NCBI GenBank assembly: GCA_003254885.1
Contig: QANT01007641.1
Span: 124,001 to 188,000 of the forward strand
Origin: Purshia tridentata
Taxonomy: Eukaryota; Streptophyta; Magnoliopsida; Rosales; Rosaceae
Direction: 5' to 3'
DNA: 64,000 bases
Positions 36,647-48,746 of this stretch are shown one piece after another. Positions within the stretch are counted from its first letter, which is position 1, and every line of letters begins with the position of its first letter. The position numbers and the translations under genes were made by a program. The notes under the pieces are model-generated. The model did no database searches. It was not told where the DNA came from and worked only from the letters and a program-made list of their open reading frames with translations.

Positions 36647-39055
36647 AAAAAATTTACTTTTTTATTTTATTTTATGGAGAAGGACATGGCGTTGTGTGTC
36701 TGTGTAGCCACGTACGTACTGCCATAGCTAGAAAAAACCAGAGTAGCGAAAGATCAACATCACCTCAGTACGGCTATGAAGATCCCTTAGATCATTTCCA
36801 TGCATATATGATATATATATATATACATACAAATACAATTATAAATATTGTCCTTCCTTCTAACTTGGCCTCGTCTACTAGCTCCGGCCAGTTGATCGAT
36901 CACCTCATGTTCATGCTTTTCCAGCTTTAGTACGTAGTTTAGTACACTACTATCTACTCTGCACCTACCTAGCCAGTTGGTCATTGATTATTTATGTATA
37001 TTATTCGAATTTAATATATTATATAAATATAAAAGTACTCTATAAAATTTAGGATTTTATTAGCCGCCTATGTGCTCTTCCAAGCACATTAATTTGAAGC
37101 TAGTTAGACAATTATATATAATTAATTTGGATAAATCTATTGAAAGATAAGATATGAAAATAAGGGCCTTCCTTTCCATTAGCAAATCTAGGTTTTTCAA
37201 GTTTCAACAAAAATTCAAAACAATCACTTTCATCAGTGGCTTAATTACGTAAGTTACTATATGATTAGTATATATATATATATCTCCAACCACTAATACA
37301 GCGACCTACATTAACTTAATGTTAGTTTATTGTACATCTTATTCAATTTGACAGGTTACCTATCATTTGTCAAATTGAATACAACCATTACTTCCCTAGC
37401 TTAATTACACTTCTTTTTCTTTTTTTGTTACAACTATTATATTTCTTTTCATGTATATATCTAACTTCAAGTATATATCTTAGTTTATATATATATACAT
37501 GTATGTATCTGTCGAATTACTCATGTTAATTGTCAAGTACTTGTCATGGGCTGAGTAATCGATCGAGTTTATTGTTTGGATTCCAATTAGATTTTGACAA
37601 CACCAAATAGGTACGTACCTTCACATCAATAAGCATCATATCCCTACTGCAATAAGCATACAGCTGATTCAATATATATATGGGTGACATCAAATGTCAT
37701 CTAATTTAACTTACTAACACTAGAGGCATGAAGAATTATCCCATTGTTTTAAATATTAACCGAAGTAGTAACTACAGTTAAGATAATAATTAGTCTGTAG
37801 TACTAGATATGTTTTCTAATAGAGCCTAACGTAGCGAAGACTGAACCGTGAATTTCTTAATTAGCAACCCCTTTTTCCTTGAAAGGTTAAAAGACTCGTG
37901 TCCTTGTGATCTTTTGAACTTTGAAGTGTTGTAGTCATTGGGATACTATTAATTTCTTAATCAATGGACTTGCAAGGAAGGCAGAGAACGTACGTATATA
38001 ATAAAGCCTATTGGCCACGAGAGCCACTCAATAATTTATATGATATAACAAGACTTCCACTGACCTCTGGCACGTGTTCGTGTGTAGGATATGGAGGGAA
38101 GCACAAGAAGATTGCAATTTGCAAGCCCTGCAGTTCAGAGGTCGACAGAAGATCTCAGATGCGCCATAGCTAGCTATAGCTGGTATAATATTATTGGTGT
38201 TTGCTGGAAGATGTAGCCATAAGAAGCCAAGCGATTGAGGCATGCAACATGCACAAAGAGAAACTTCCCCAAATCAAAAGTACTATCGTATCATATATAT
38301 ATATATATATATACATACTGATTCAAAAACATGCATGTATATTATCGGGTTGGCCAAAAATTATTGGGCTTATTATAAAAGATTCATATATATATATATA
38401 TATATTATCAGAACCAGTGCTACTGCTATTTGCTGCTACAACCAACTGAATGGATCAATCTTCTGGCACTACAGTATAAATTAAACATATTTATGCAACT
38501 CTGATTCATAAAAATTTTCCATATAAAATAAAAATCATTGATACTAGCTAGGGTTTTGGAATCTAGTAAAATTATAGTTCGCTTGTTTAGGATTTTATTT
38601 AATGCAAGCCCAAGCTGTGTCTTTATAAAGTGGTCTTGCTGTCCTCGTTAGCATCTTAAATGTTAATATGATCGATCCACTATTGGGCCTATTGGCCCAA
38701 GCTTCAGACCCACTCTGATTTTTTCATATTTACGCTCGCTCGGATATAATAAAGCCCAATTTTGGCACGCGGAGTGCTAAACCAGCAAATAGCTTATGAG
38801 ATTGAAAACATGTATATATATGATCATATTACCACAAAACACGTCTCTAACATCAACATGTTAATATCGTCGACACAAAAACGCACTAGTGTTTTGACAA
38901 GTACTGTACTCATTTTCTTATATATGATGCTACAAACAGAAAAGTAACAAATTGAAAACGATCCACACGAAGCTTACAACGCATATTTCACAGGAAATTA
39001 AAGCCTCAAAATTAATAAACCATGCATATAATGTATATATATAGTAGTTGTGGCT

Positions 39056-39955
39056 TTAGACATTGTTCTGATTAAGCCTAGCGGCCGCCGCCATTGATTC
39101 AGCCACTCCACCTGGAGTGGTCCTCATATGAGGACTGTTCCTTATCTCAGCTCCTATTATTGCCTTGGCATCCTCGCGCGTCACAGGCTTGTCCGATGGC
39201 AGCTTATGACTCGCATCCTCTAAAACATCGCCGAGGTTTGTTGTATCCACCTCGCGCTCGTTGACAGTCGCGGCATGCTGAGCTATAGCTGCCACACGGC
39301 CCGGCGATATTTTGTTTTTACCGGTGGCTCTCATTTCAGCCGCATAGATTGCAGCGGCGTCGCTTTGGTCCACGGGTTTATCACCCACCGCCAGACCACT
39401 GGCCTCTAGTGCTTCACCAATTGTAATCGCACTGGGATCAAGCACTCCTCCCGGAGACGACGCCGGCACCGGCGGTTCCATATATTGCGCCACAACCTAA
39501 AAATTATTAGTAAGCTATTATTACAATTTTGATTACTTTAGTGATTATTAATAATGTGAAATATGACGTAACAATTGATGTGACATGACTAAAATTAAGA
39601 TAATAACGTTAATTTTTGTAATAATACTACGTACCTGTTCACCAACCCGTTCAATGACAACGCGGTTGCCATCGAGATTGGCCTCTAAAATGCCGACTCC
39701 TTCATCTTTTGCCACCGTGGCATCACGGTGGCCAATGAGACCCGCTCGCTCGTTGTAAGTGGCTGCTGACTGCATGACTGCAGCCGGGCCACCCCTCTGA
39801 GTCTCACCCAGAACCATGTTTTCAGCGGCCTGCATGCTAGCAGCGTCTCGGGGTGCAATAGGCTTGGATGCTAATTCACCCGAGACATTGAAAACGTCGC
39901 CGTATTTGATGGGATCCTGATCAGCACGGCGGCTTTGTGGCTGTTGCTGGCTCAT
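39056..39955 (-). CDS. SMP-domain late embryogenesis abundant protein (LEA D-34 type)
   Basis: Two exons, 39955-39635 and 39496-39056 (phase 0), give 253 residues. Three seed maturation protein (SMP) repeats are visible: one near residues 14-75 (YGDVFNVSGELASKPI ... DAASMQAAENMVLG), one near 125-185 (ITIGEALEASGLAVGDKPVD ... DAAAIYAAEMRATG) and one near 190-250 (NLGDVLEDASHKLPSDKPVT ... DAKAIIGAEIRN). The protein is hydrophilic and Ala-rich. SMP-LEA proteins accumulate in drying seeds and under ABA and are thought to protect cell contents, usually in cytosol or nucleus. The upstream ABRE/G-box pair fits ABA control. Confidence 0.95.
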
Positions 39956-41510
39956 GTTTGTGAATTGTGGGTAATTCGTAATTGGTCAGAGTCTAATTTC
40001 ACTATTTCAGACTTTCAGTAGTGTTGTGTTTCTTACGAGTGACCAGAAGTGGCTAACTTATATGTACTTGTTGGGATGTAGGGAGAATGTGACACCTAGA
40101 TCAAATATACACGTGGCAGATGCAGAAAATTGGACCTTTGTTGACAGATGGTCATGACTAGTCTAGCTCTTGAAAACAAGCACAAAAATGTATTGCGACA
40201 CGTGGTCTTGGGTCGGTCATCGATGGTATGACATCAAACTACATAAGAGTGAGCCACGTTAGTCGGCCCAAGAGCTGGACGCAACACCGCGTAATTGTGT
40301 CGGTCATGATCATGAACACCGCTTGGTTTGTTAGCATGGTCTGCCTGTGTGCCACATAGTCTTAGAAAATGAAATTGGGCTCTTGGCCCAGGCTATATTG
40401 GGTTCAGAACTTTTGGGTTAGGTTTTCGGGTTTTACAAACAAAGCCATCCAAGATGTCCAGCAAAAACATTATGAGTTTGGCAGCGACCTGTCAATTAAA
40501 GAGAAGTGAAAAAGGTGCATTAAATCTCAAAATACATGCAGTGGAAAACAGACAATTTTGTTTATGATGAAAGAGGAGATGTCATTCTCCACCAAATGGC
40601 CATTTCAATTCCTTGTCAATCCAATAAGGATAAGTCATTTCAGAAGGCGTGGCATATATGCAGGAGGCCGGTGAAGGGTAAGCAATTAGCCTAATTTAGG
40701 GCCCACATTCTTCCCATTTCGTATCTATTGTAATTTGTAAGATATAAAGTGAAGAAAAGTACCAACACATTTGTGAACAAAATACCCTTGTAATATATAT
40801 TCGATCCATCAACATCAATCCGAAAAGAAGTGAGACCAAAGATAAGGATGAAGTGATCGATCAACTTAATAGCTACTGCTTGTGTAATAAAGACCTAATT
40901 AATTACACTATACATATATTCTCTTTTTCATGGATTGCTTAGACTTAGAGTGTGCATGTGATTATTTTCATGGGTCACCAAGATCACCACCTCTATAGAT
41001 TAGAAAGGGACGTCACTAACCAAATAATATATAGTGGCTTAGTTTAATTAATCTTGTAATTTATACAAATTCATAGCCTAGCTTATCTAGCTAGTAGCAA
41101 AACAAAGACATGCACCAGACATAAGTGAGAGCCATGTTGCTGGGCCAGGTGTGCAGCTGCAATCATAAACTATTAAACTATATAACGAATTAATTTAGTG
41201 TATAAATTTGGGTAGTTCCATTGATGTAAGTTTCAATGGTACACTGAGAGAAATGAATGAAGCTAGGCTGACAACTGATCAAATTGAACAACCAATTTTA
41301 GCTGCCAAAATAATGCATTCCATTCCATGCATGCATGTCTCTCTTATAATTAATTGTAGCAAATTATTCCAAAAGCTTTTCACAACATGTTTGTGCATAT
41401 TATTGGTAAATTAAATTAAGCAACAAGTCTATGACATGTTCAGAACATATGATCGCTCAGTTATTCATGATACATTGATACATGACTAGTGTAAATCCCA
41501 AATTGGACTA
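39956..41510. other. Intergenic: LEA promoter and flank of the HSP20-like gene
   Basis: Contains the LEA promoter elements up to about 40260. The remainder to 41510 has no recognised gene and ends in the 3' flank of the HSP20-like gene. Confidence 0.5.
40110..40204 (-). promoter_or_regulatory. Two G-box/ABRE elements upstream of the LEA gene
   Basis: ACACGTGGC at about 40109-40117 and ACACGTGGT at about 40198-40206 both contain CACGTG, 155 and 245 bases upstream of the LEA start. A further CCACGT lies at about 40254-40259. Paired ABREs are what bZIP factors of the ABI5/AREB type use for ABA- and seed-induced expression; function here is inferred. Confidence 0.7.
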
Positions 41511-42014
41511 TTACTGCACAAGAATCAGCCTCCCATTTTCTTCACCCAAAACCTCGTCCTCTTCTTCTTCTACCTTATTATGAACGTTATCATGTTCCTT
41601 TGGAACTGTCACAACCAGTTCCTGACCACTCCACGTGGCACTAGCCAACTCGGGTCTTGTCGAAGGTGGGAGCCGATACCTCCACAGATCAAGATCGTCG
41701 ACTACTACTTCGTTCAAACACTTCAAATCACCGCCGTCCGTTTTTCGGACCACAATCTTGGTCACCCCCGGATACATCTCTATGGTGTGGGCCCGGACGA
41801 CGTCGTCTTGTTCACTTAATAGTTGGGTGGTGGCGGCGGTGAAACGGAACGAGTGGGAGGTTTCTTCGACCGAAACGTCGGCGTTTGAGTGGTAAGGGAG
41901 CTCGAGGACGTTGGCGAACACGTGAGGGAGTCTTCGGAGCTTCTTGAAAGAAGAAGCGACGTCGTATGACATGTTCCGCTTCTTTGGGGATGATGGGTGG
42001 ACCTTCTTCTTCAT
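41511..42014 (-). CDS. HSP20-like chaperone superfamily protein
   Basis: One exon, 167 residues from the ATG at 42014; a second ATG 14 codons in (41972) begins 'MSYDVASSFKKLRRLPHVFA', which resembles the usual conserved start. The core has the look of a divergent alpha-crystallin/HSP20-like beta fold: 'ADVSVEETSHSFRFTAATTQ', 'IEMYPGVTKIVVRKTDGG', 'DLDLWRYRLPPSTRPELASA' and 'TWSGQELVVTVPKE', followed by an acidic tail (VEEEEDEVLGEE). It matches a small plant group annotated as HSP20-like rather than classical small heat shock proteins. I see no clear heat shock elements upstream. Function in stress protection is only presumed. Confidence 0.8.
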   Translation of the reverse strand: MKKKVHPSSPKKRNMSYDVASSFKKLRRLPHVFANVLELPYHSNADVSVEETSHSFRFTAATTQLLSEQDDVVRAHTIEMYPGVTKIVVRKTDGGDLKCLNEVVVDDLDLWRYRLPPSTRPELASATWSGQELVVTVPKEHDNVHNKVEEEEDEVLGEENGRLILVQ

Positions 42015-42908
42015 GGTTACAATATCTTACTTTCTTTGCAGCTCGAAGTCTCAAAGTCTCACAGGGATGATAACATGAGGGAATATGTTCCTTATGTCAC
42101 CCTCTAACTTTGTTTTGTTCTCCACAGCAATCTTTTAACATGGGCCACTAAGCATCAGGCCCAAAGTTAGAGCCCACACAACACCAGACTTAGAATAATG
42201 TGGGCTGGAAAGCCCAAAATAAAATCTTTTAACTTGGTGATATGGTACACTAGACAGCATCCAAATAAAGCAATGTAAAATAAAATCAATCTTTGACATC
42301 ATACCCACCCCATAAAAAAAAGTTGTAAGAATAAAATATTGGTTTGACTGGTCAAGTTGAGGAGCACTAAGCATTGATGGAAGACTGGGGTGGGGGCGAG
42401 ACAGACAAGCATTGCAAATGAAGAACTGTATTTAGAACAGGCAGAGTCCAATCATATGGAAACAATAATTTGAAGTTTAAATAAACATATGGACCCCCCT
42501 AACCTTATGCATATATGCAAACCCACATTTCATTGTATCATTGAGAAGTATCTCTTATTTTATTTATATGTTCTCATATCATACCCAAATATTTTAAGCA
42601 CCAGTGTTTAAAAGAACATGTCTTGTTTGCTACTTACACTACAAACCAATCCTACATTACAACGACTATGTAAAAGAAATGCCATCTTTTGTTACATTGT
42701 ATGAATGAATAGAATATGTAGGCTTAAAGAAACATGGACCAAAAAAAGCGTTTGCTTTTGCTAAAGTATCATTTTTGAGCCTTCTTGGAAAGAGATAGAA
42801 CTGGTAAATTGATTATTATGACCAAGTTGTTTGTTGTTATATTGGATTATGTCTCCATATGCGTGTGATAATGGAATTGACTTGAAAAATAAGATTTCAA
42901 AATTAAAT
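42015..42908. other. Intergenic between the HSP20-like gene and tRNA-Ala
   Basis: Promoter of the HSP20-like gene at the left, then AT-rich DNA with no recognised feature up to the tRNA terminator. Confidence 0.5.
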
Positions 42909-42915
42909 AAAAAAA
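42909..42915 (-). terminator. Pol III terminator of tRNA-Ala
   Basis: Seven consecutive T on the minus strand directly after the tRNA 3' end. Confidence 0.85.
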
Positions 42916-42988
42916 TGGAGATGCGGGGTATCGATCCCCGTACCTCTCGCATGCTAAGCGAGCGCTCTACCATCTGAGCTACATCCCC
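42916..42988 (-). tRNA. tRNA-Ala (anticodon AGC)
   Basis: 73 bases on the minus strand fold as a full cloverleaf: acceptor stem GGGGATG/CATCTCC with discriminator A, D arm GCTCAGATGGTAGAGC, anticodon stem CTCGC/GCGAG with loop TTAGCAT (AGC anticodon, complement of 42953-42955), and T arm CGGGG/CCCCG around ATCGATA. A and B boxes are intact and no CCA is encoded, as expected in a nuclear gene. A run of seven T follows at once (42915-42909) as Pol III terminator. Confidence 0.97.
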
Positions 42989-44100
42989 TTGTACGTCACC
43001 GCTGCTCCATTTAATATTAATATTAATTATTGAATGATGTTTATTGTTATATTTTAAAGTTAAGAGTTGTTTGGCATCTCTTTCGGCGTGCAAAGTAAAG
43101 TTGAACAAAAACGGTTTCTTGGCCAGCTTTCTCCACTTTTTCGAACGCACCAAGTAAAGGCAAAGATCCCCATGGAGATTTATTCGTTCCGGGAATGAGG
43201 AACAAAATATTAATTAAAAATTCCTCACCCGACCCACCCAAGCAAGCTTTCTATTCTATCACAAGATTCACAACTACTTTATGCGACCGACTCAGAAGAA
43301 GAAACCGACACCTGTACGTTGCTATAGCCGGTCTTTCTTATCTCTATCCTTTTGTCCAGATATTTTCACACATCCTGCATGATCTGAACATGGGTCCGAC
43401 ATATGTGGCTCGCCCTCATAGAAATCTCCGATATGCCCTCGGTAATGGCTTTTAATCTCTGACCCTGCCACGACAAAATATATCTCCCATCTTCTTTGAT
43501 AATTGTCCGATATGCCCTCAGAAATTGTTTCTCATATACTCATAATTAGGTACATTGAAATATTGAATTTCAGCCAAATAATACTTTTAGTTAATACTCT
43601 TTGCTAAATTTCCATCTCCATATTAAGCTGTAATTCACTTTGCTAAATTTTTGTCTTTATTTTAGATTTTAATTAAATTTCAATCTCTAATTCACCATCA
43701 CATGCTTGAAAACCTTAATAAATTACAAAAATTGACACTAATTTAATCTTGAATATTGTACGATCTCTAGTAGCAATAATGAATTTCCACTTTGTGCAAG
43801 AATATGTGAGTGTGAGGAAGTTAACAACTAAAATTTGATGATAGTACAAGGAAAGCATTATTAACTTTTACTTAGAGAAAAAAAGAATTGATAAAAAAAT
43901 CAATTCTTTGATTATTTGATAGTAACTACTAATTTTTTATCATTTTATTCGCTTATTTTCCAAAAAGTGATTTCAAGGGTAAAAGTGTCCAAACAATAAG
44001 AATGATAGAATGTCATTTTGGTAAATGCAGTAAAAACGAGGCCCTCTTGTCTAACCATGCACATTATACAGGAGTACGCAGTAGGCAGTACGCTGAGTAC
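42989..44100. other. Intergenic between tRNA-Ala and the PNRC-motif gene
   Basis: No gene recognised. The phrase CTCCGATATGCCCTC recurs with small change near 43426 and 43507. The right end leads into the promoter of the next gene. Confidence 0.45.
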
Positions 44101-44372
44101 GCTGTAGGGTCTCGCTATACGTTGTGTTAAATACGACTGTAGACAGTCATTTCTCAGATCTGTGGATTCTTTCTTCTTCATATCTCTCGGGGCTCAATTT
44201 CCAATTCCCAATTTCCATCCCATTTGAATCCCTGAAAATATCTTCGGAGCTCAACAACTACCACAACAACAACAACAACACCGAGAGAGGAATCTCACTC
44301 CCTTCTTGGTCCAACTCTTCTCTCTCTTCCTCTCCCTCACGGCTTTACTGAGAATTTTCTCGCTCTGTTTTG

Positions 44373-44525
44373 GTAATTTTCTTTCACTTTCTCGAGAAAC
44401 AATCATGTTATTTGTTATATATGAAAGTTTCATTTCTCTAGGTTTTGTCTATTACGCGTTTTGCGAAATCATTTTCACGCCCTTGCCGAGACTAATATTT
44501 GCTTTTAACATTTTGCGATTTACAG
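44373..44525 (+). other. Probable 5' UTR intron of the PNRC-motif gene
   Basis: Donor GTAATT after CTGTTTTG and acceptor GCGATTTACAG before GGAGTCG. The intervening DNA is T-rich as plant introns are. A (CAA)n run at about 44261-44281 lies in the first leader exon. Inferred from splice motifs only. Confidence 0.55.
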
Positions 44526-44597
44526 GGAGTCGATTGGGTGGCTAAATCAACCGCCTCTGTAATCGATCGCTCTGTTTTCGTCGCGCTTCGGTCGTCG

Positions 44598-44714
44598 ATG
44601 TTCGATTTGGATCTATTGTGGAGAAGATCGAGAAGTTTGAGTCATTTCCTGTGCGATTCGTACCCTAAAGCTGTGTTCTTTTTGCATGATTTGAGCCCTG
44701 GGACTGAGTTGTAG
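44598..44714 (+). CDS. 38-codon uORF in the leader of the PNRC-motif gene
   Basis: ATG to TAG, starting MFDLDLLWRRSRSLSHFLCD and ending LSPGTEL, 80 bases before the main ATG on the second leader exon. Its composition is protein-like and it is long for a uORF. Candidate conserved-peptide uORF that could lower translation of the main frame; conservation cannot be judged from one sequence. Confidence 0.4.
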   Translation: MFDLDLLWRRSRSLSHFLCDSYPKAVFFLHDLSPGTEL

Positions 44715-44793
44715 CTGTGGATCTAGTGAGTCACTTTCGGAATCGGACTGACGCGAGCGAGTTAGACTCGTTGACTCGACCAATTTTGTCGTT

Positions 44794-45402
44794 ATGGAGA
44801 CGCTTCTAGTGGTAGCGCAACATAAGAACCAGTACTACAACCGGGGCAAGCCACACGGGCCTGGCCGGTTCGGCCCATCGCCATCCAAGGGTTTCCGAGG
44901 GATCAATTGTCGGACTTTCCAATCCGGCTCAGGTATACTTCCAACCCCATCTAAGGCTTGCTCTACTCCTGTATCCAAAAGGGCATGCTCTTCTTCTCCC
45001 AAGACACCTAACTCTAATGCAGATTCACACTCTGATAGTAAAACACCGGGTAGAACCCCTTTGAAAAGCACCCCAATTGCTATCAATGCCAAAAGCTCTA
45101 AGAAGGAAAAGCTTTTCAATGAAAGCCTTTCATTTTCTGAGCTCTGGGCTGGCCCTGCTTACTCTAACTCACCTCCACCTAGTTCCTTGCCAATACCCAA
45201 GTTTTCTGTTCGACCCAAAAGAACCGTGTCTCTTGAATTGCCTAGCTCAGCTTCTGTTATTGAAATGCACCCAATTGCCAAGTCTGCACCCGCATCTCCA
45301 ACTAGGGATCATAGCTCTACTGCAAGAGACTTCTTTCATAATGCTGACTCTGCGACCAGGACTCTGCGTCGCATTCTCAATCTTGATGTTGACAATGAAT
45401 GA
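44794..45402 (+). CDS. PNRC-motif (proline-rich nuclear receptor coactivator-like) protein
   Basis: A single coding exon of 202 residues, starting 'METLLVVAQHKNQYYNRGKP'. The protein is Ser/Pro-rich and mostly disordered. The recognisable feature is 'FNESLSFSELWAGPAYSNSP' followed by 'PPSSLPIPKFSVRPKR', the short PNRC-type motif, which in animals binds the mRNA decapping activator DCP1 through its LPxP-like core. The C-terminus 'ATRTLRRILNLDVDNE' is a predicted helix, also typical of the plant family. A role in mRNA decay is inferred from the motif. The 5' leader has a probable intron and a 38-codon uORF. Confidence 0.7.
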   Translation: METLLVVAQHKNQYYNRGKPHGPGRFGPSPSKGFRGINCRTFQSGSGILPTPSKACSTPVSKRACSSSPKTPNSNADSHSDSKTPGRTPLKSTPIAINAKSSKKEKLFNESLSFSELWAGPAYSNSPPPSSLPIPKFSVRPKRTVSLELPSSASVIEMHPIAKSAPASPTRDHSSTARDFFHNADSATRTLRRILNLDVDNE

Positions 45403-48400
45403 AGGGCGGTGCTCGCCCTCGCTCCTTTGTAAATAGTTTTATGTGGAGATGTGTCGGTGTTGTTAGATTGTATATACAGTGAATAAATTGGTTGGTTGGT
45501 AGTCTCAGTCGTTATGAGTATGTTTAGCTTTCTGTGGTGGTGCTACAGTATACAATCATGGATGTGGCGAGTCAATGATCTCTGGTTGGTTTCGGAGATG
45601 AAAGCTTGTTTTGAGGGATGGGGGCATGGTATGTGTAAAATGGATATACGGCATGCATGGAACTGACCCAAAGTTCAAAGGAGTGGAAGGGATTTAGTGG
45701 TAATGTTATGCGTTTGAGGTGAATACTGAAGTTGAGGAAGCTGAGGGATGGAACAGCTGTCTACTCTCTATCTGTGGAATCTGGGAAACTACATTCTACT
45801 TGCATATTGAAGTTACGACATTAACTTCTCTATGTAATCTCTTGACAGATTTGCTAATTTTCGTTAACCCCTTTTAGAGTAAGGTTTAGGTATTTAGTTT
45901 CGGTTTGTATGTATATACTGTAGAACGTTTAGGGATCTATTGATACAGAATTCTGTAGATTTTCTTTTTTAAATTTTAGATTGCTTCTTCTTTTCCTTGT
46001 TTTTAGAATTAGTGTCCTTATAGATAGTCTAACATTCGGCTAGTCACTTTGTTCCTTAGTTGAGTCACCACTTTGTTCCTTATATAGTCTTCTTTCATTA
46101 AACTCTCTTTCTTGGTCCGTCAATGCCTGAATTGGCTGCTTCAGATCAACAGGTCTTTCCCTTCATTCTCTTTGACTATCGTTTGTTCTTTTAGTTACAA
46201 TCTGACCTCCCTTACTACACTCTCTTCGAGGGTGCTTTCCCCTTCTCCATCTTTTCTGGTTTTTAAGAAGGAAAAGAGGGAAGGGGTACTGATTGTTCTT
46301 TCCTGCTTCTGCTTCCGTTCTTCAATTTGTAGGGGTCAATCCATGTTTCTCTATCCTGTAATGCTTCCTCCCCTGGAAGCACCTATAAGGGGGTACTGAT
46401 TGTTGTTTCCTACTCCTGCTTCAGTGCTTCTTCAATTTTTAGGGTCAATCTGTATTTGTCTATCCTATATTGTGTCCTCAGTTGGAAGCACCTTTTGAGG
46501 TTCTGGTTCTTTTAAGTGAATGGTGCTAGTTGTGGTCTTCACGTAGCTTTCATCCTTGGAGATCGTTGACCTGGCCAAGCCATCAGCAAGGTAATACGTT
46601 TGCACTGTTCTTTATTCATTGTGATACATTACATTCTTCTATGGTTTCATTCAAATACTGATTGTTTGGTATTATATGAAGCAGGGTGGAAGTTGAGTAG
46701 TATTTAGGAGGAGGCCTTTTCGTTAGCTGTTGATGTTCCAGCAATCTAGTTCTACACGTGGTAGTTTCGTGAAGGAGCCAAATGTAGTTCTTGTATATCG
46801 TATCTCGTCTCTAAGAATGCATAATGTACGTGTCTGGCTGTGAGTATTTGATCCAGTGGAACGATATGTAGTTTCGGACTAATATGTGGTCAATCGCCTT
46901 TTCTATCTACTATTTAAAGTTCGATGTTAGTCTATTTATCATCGGTATTTAAATTTGCAGTTTAATTCTGTTATTAGATACATTATTTTTATCTTTTTAA
47001 TTGTAATGGTAACTTGTTTTATTGGTATTGATGGATGTATGGCCGTGGTTAGCAATCTTTGATAAAAGAAATTAAAGTAAAATGAAGAGTTGGTGCTTGG
47101 AAATGCAAAGTGCAATGGTAATTGGGATGTTAAAATGATATGTGTTGAATACAAAAAAACAAGTTTTCTTTTCTAGAATGTTTTTTTTTATTAGGGAGGG
47201 AGGATCGAATTTGGATGTGTAAGGGGGCAAAAGTTTTTCTTGTAGATTTGTCATAGATAAATTATGAAACACCACCGATGGTTATTCTATTTAACTTTAT
47301 TCTGATATTCTGTTCTCGAGAATAAATAGGTGCAAGAATCTCTTAATTCTGATTAATAAACATTTTCTTGAATCAAATGACTCATGCAATGAGTAAACAG
47401 CGTCTCAAAACCCCACATTTATCTCACAATTAACATTTTAATGTTACAGTGGATTAGTAGCCATCCCTAAGCATCACAATTTGCTAAGTGGCACCTAACC
47501 CAGAAGTAGTATATACTTGCCTTGAATCTGCATGGACAAGGTCCAAACTTGTGCATGTCGCGTTAAACTTGATTCCAAAACTGAGTTTAGTATTTAACTC
47601 GGAACCAATCGATGATAAATGAAGAGGCCCATATTACATTTGTAATGTTAGGTTTTATAAACTCGATGTCGGATATATACTCTTAACAAGTTAACAACCA
47701 TCTCGTATAGACCAAGTGCTTGATGGGTTTTCCATGATTGATTTGTCTCATGAGCAGCATTCGGTGATTTGTTTTTTTAGGTCATTCTTCTAGTTTATGG
47801 CAGTCATGTATTCATTTTGCTTCAGATTATGACTGCAACTCTGTATTTTTTTTTTTCCCTCTTTTTTAATCATTGTTAGTTTTTCCACACAGCTATTGCG
47901 GGTTTATAATTGTTACTCTGGTAGAGGCGTGGAATGTGAAAGAAAAACTGTTTGATCATTGATGACTGGTGGTGAATATATATATTAACATTTGCATCAA
48001 AAGTAGCATTTGACAGGAAACTGGTGCTTGATCGATTGCCAAAGCCAGTGGTTCTTTTTGTTGGATCCCTTTACGCAGCCTTTGGCCAGTCCTTCACCAC
48101 TTTACTTGGTCTCATCATTAGCTTTGCTAATTTATACTAGCAGTTTTTCTTTCCCTTTATATTTAACTGGGAAAAGGGTTTGATGATGCAAGCAGGTTGG
48201 TAGTCCTGAAGAACATACTATAATCCCAGTAAGATTTTTTATATTTAGGACTACCTAAGCAATTTGCATCAAAGTTGCTAACTACTACTAGTATTTAATT
48301 ATGTGGGTCACCATGTACAGGTCAGGACTCTGGCAAAGAAATTTGAGTTTGGATTGGATCTATTCCCTTGAATAAGTCCTTTTTTATTTAGTCATACATC

Positions 48401-48746
48401 ATCAAATTCATCTTCTAATGAAAGCCAAAAACTGTAGGAAGAGCCTGGAGGCAATCAAATTATTAATCTATCAATTAAATAAAATCAACTCTACAAACTA
48501 GAATATCTCATCCTCTCTTATTTTTATCTGCAGTGGAGAGGGTAAAATAAAAGCCAAAGACAAAATAAAATTTGAGATCTAACAACAGTGTTTGGTCTCT
48601 AAAATCAATCATCTCCAGGGGATCATAATATTCAAGAATGGGAAAATTGATAATGAAGCAATAATATATGCACTGGTTATCCTCCTGTAGATGCTGAACC
48701 TTGAGAAGACTGTGAAACAGGAAGACAGAAAGAAAGGAGAGAGGAC
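45403..48746. other. 3' UTR and long intergenic region
   Basis: The left end is 3' UTR of the PNRC-motif gene. I recognise no further coding gene in these 3.3 kb. A ~108-bp tandem duplication lies at 46285-46500. Short open frames such as 46112-46399 match nothing known. Confidence 0.45.
46285..46500. repeat. Diverged ~108-bp tandem duplication
   Basis: Units at about 46285-46391 and 46392-46500 both start GGTACTGATTGTT and end GGAAGCACCT followed by a short G-rich end. They differ by several substitutions and small indels. Confidence 0.85.

Larger units (their letters stand above)
35240..39055. other. Long AT-rich intergenic region
   Basis: About 3.8 kb with no gene I can support. It contains the OFP promoter, a (CT)n run at about 36609-36645, and several (TA)n runs (for example 38297-38312 and 38389-38403). 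A block of more balanced composition at 37964-38173 has an open frame of 69 codons that matches nothing known. Confidence 0.5.

Noticed and set aside
38055-38145. Short inverted repeat TGACCTCTG ... CAGAGGTCG, possible hairpin RNA
   Set aside because: The paired arm is only about 8-9 bases with a long unpaired loop, too little for a plant microRNA precursor.
35240-39055. CRISPR-like or satellite array in the AT-rich desert
   Set aside because: The repeats present are simple TA and CT microsatellites without spacers or longer periodic units.
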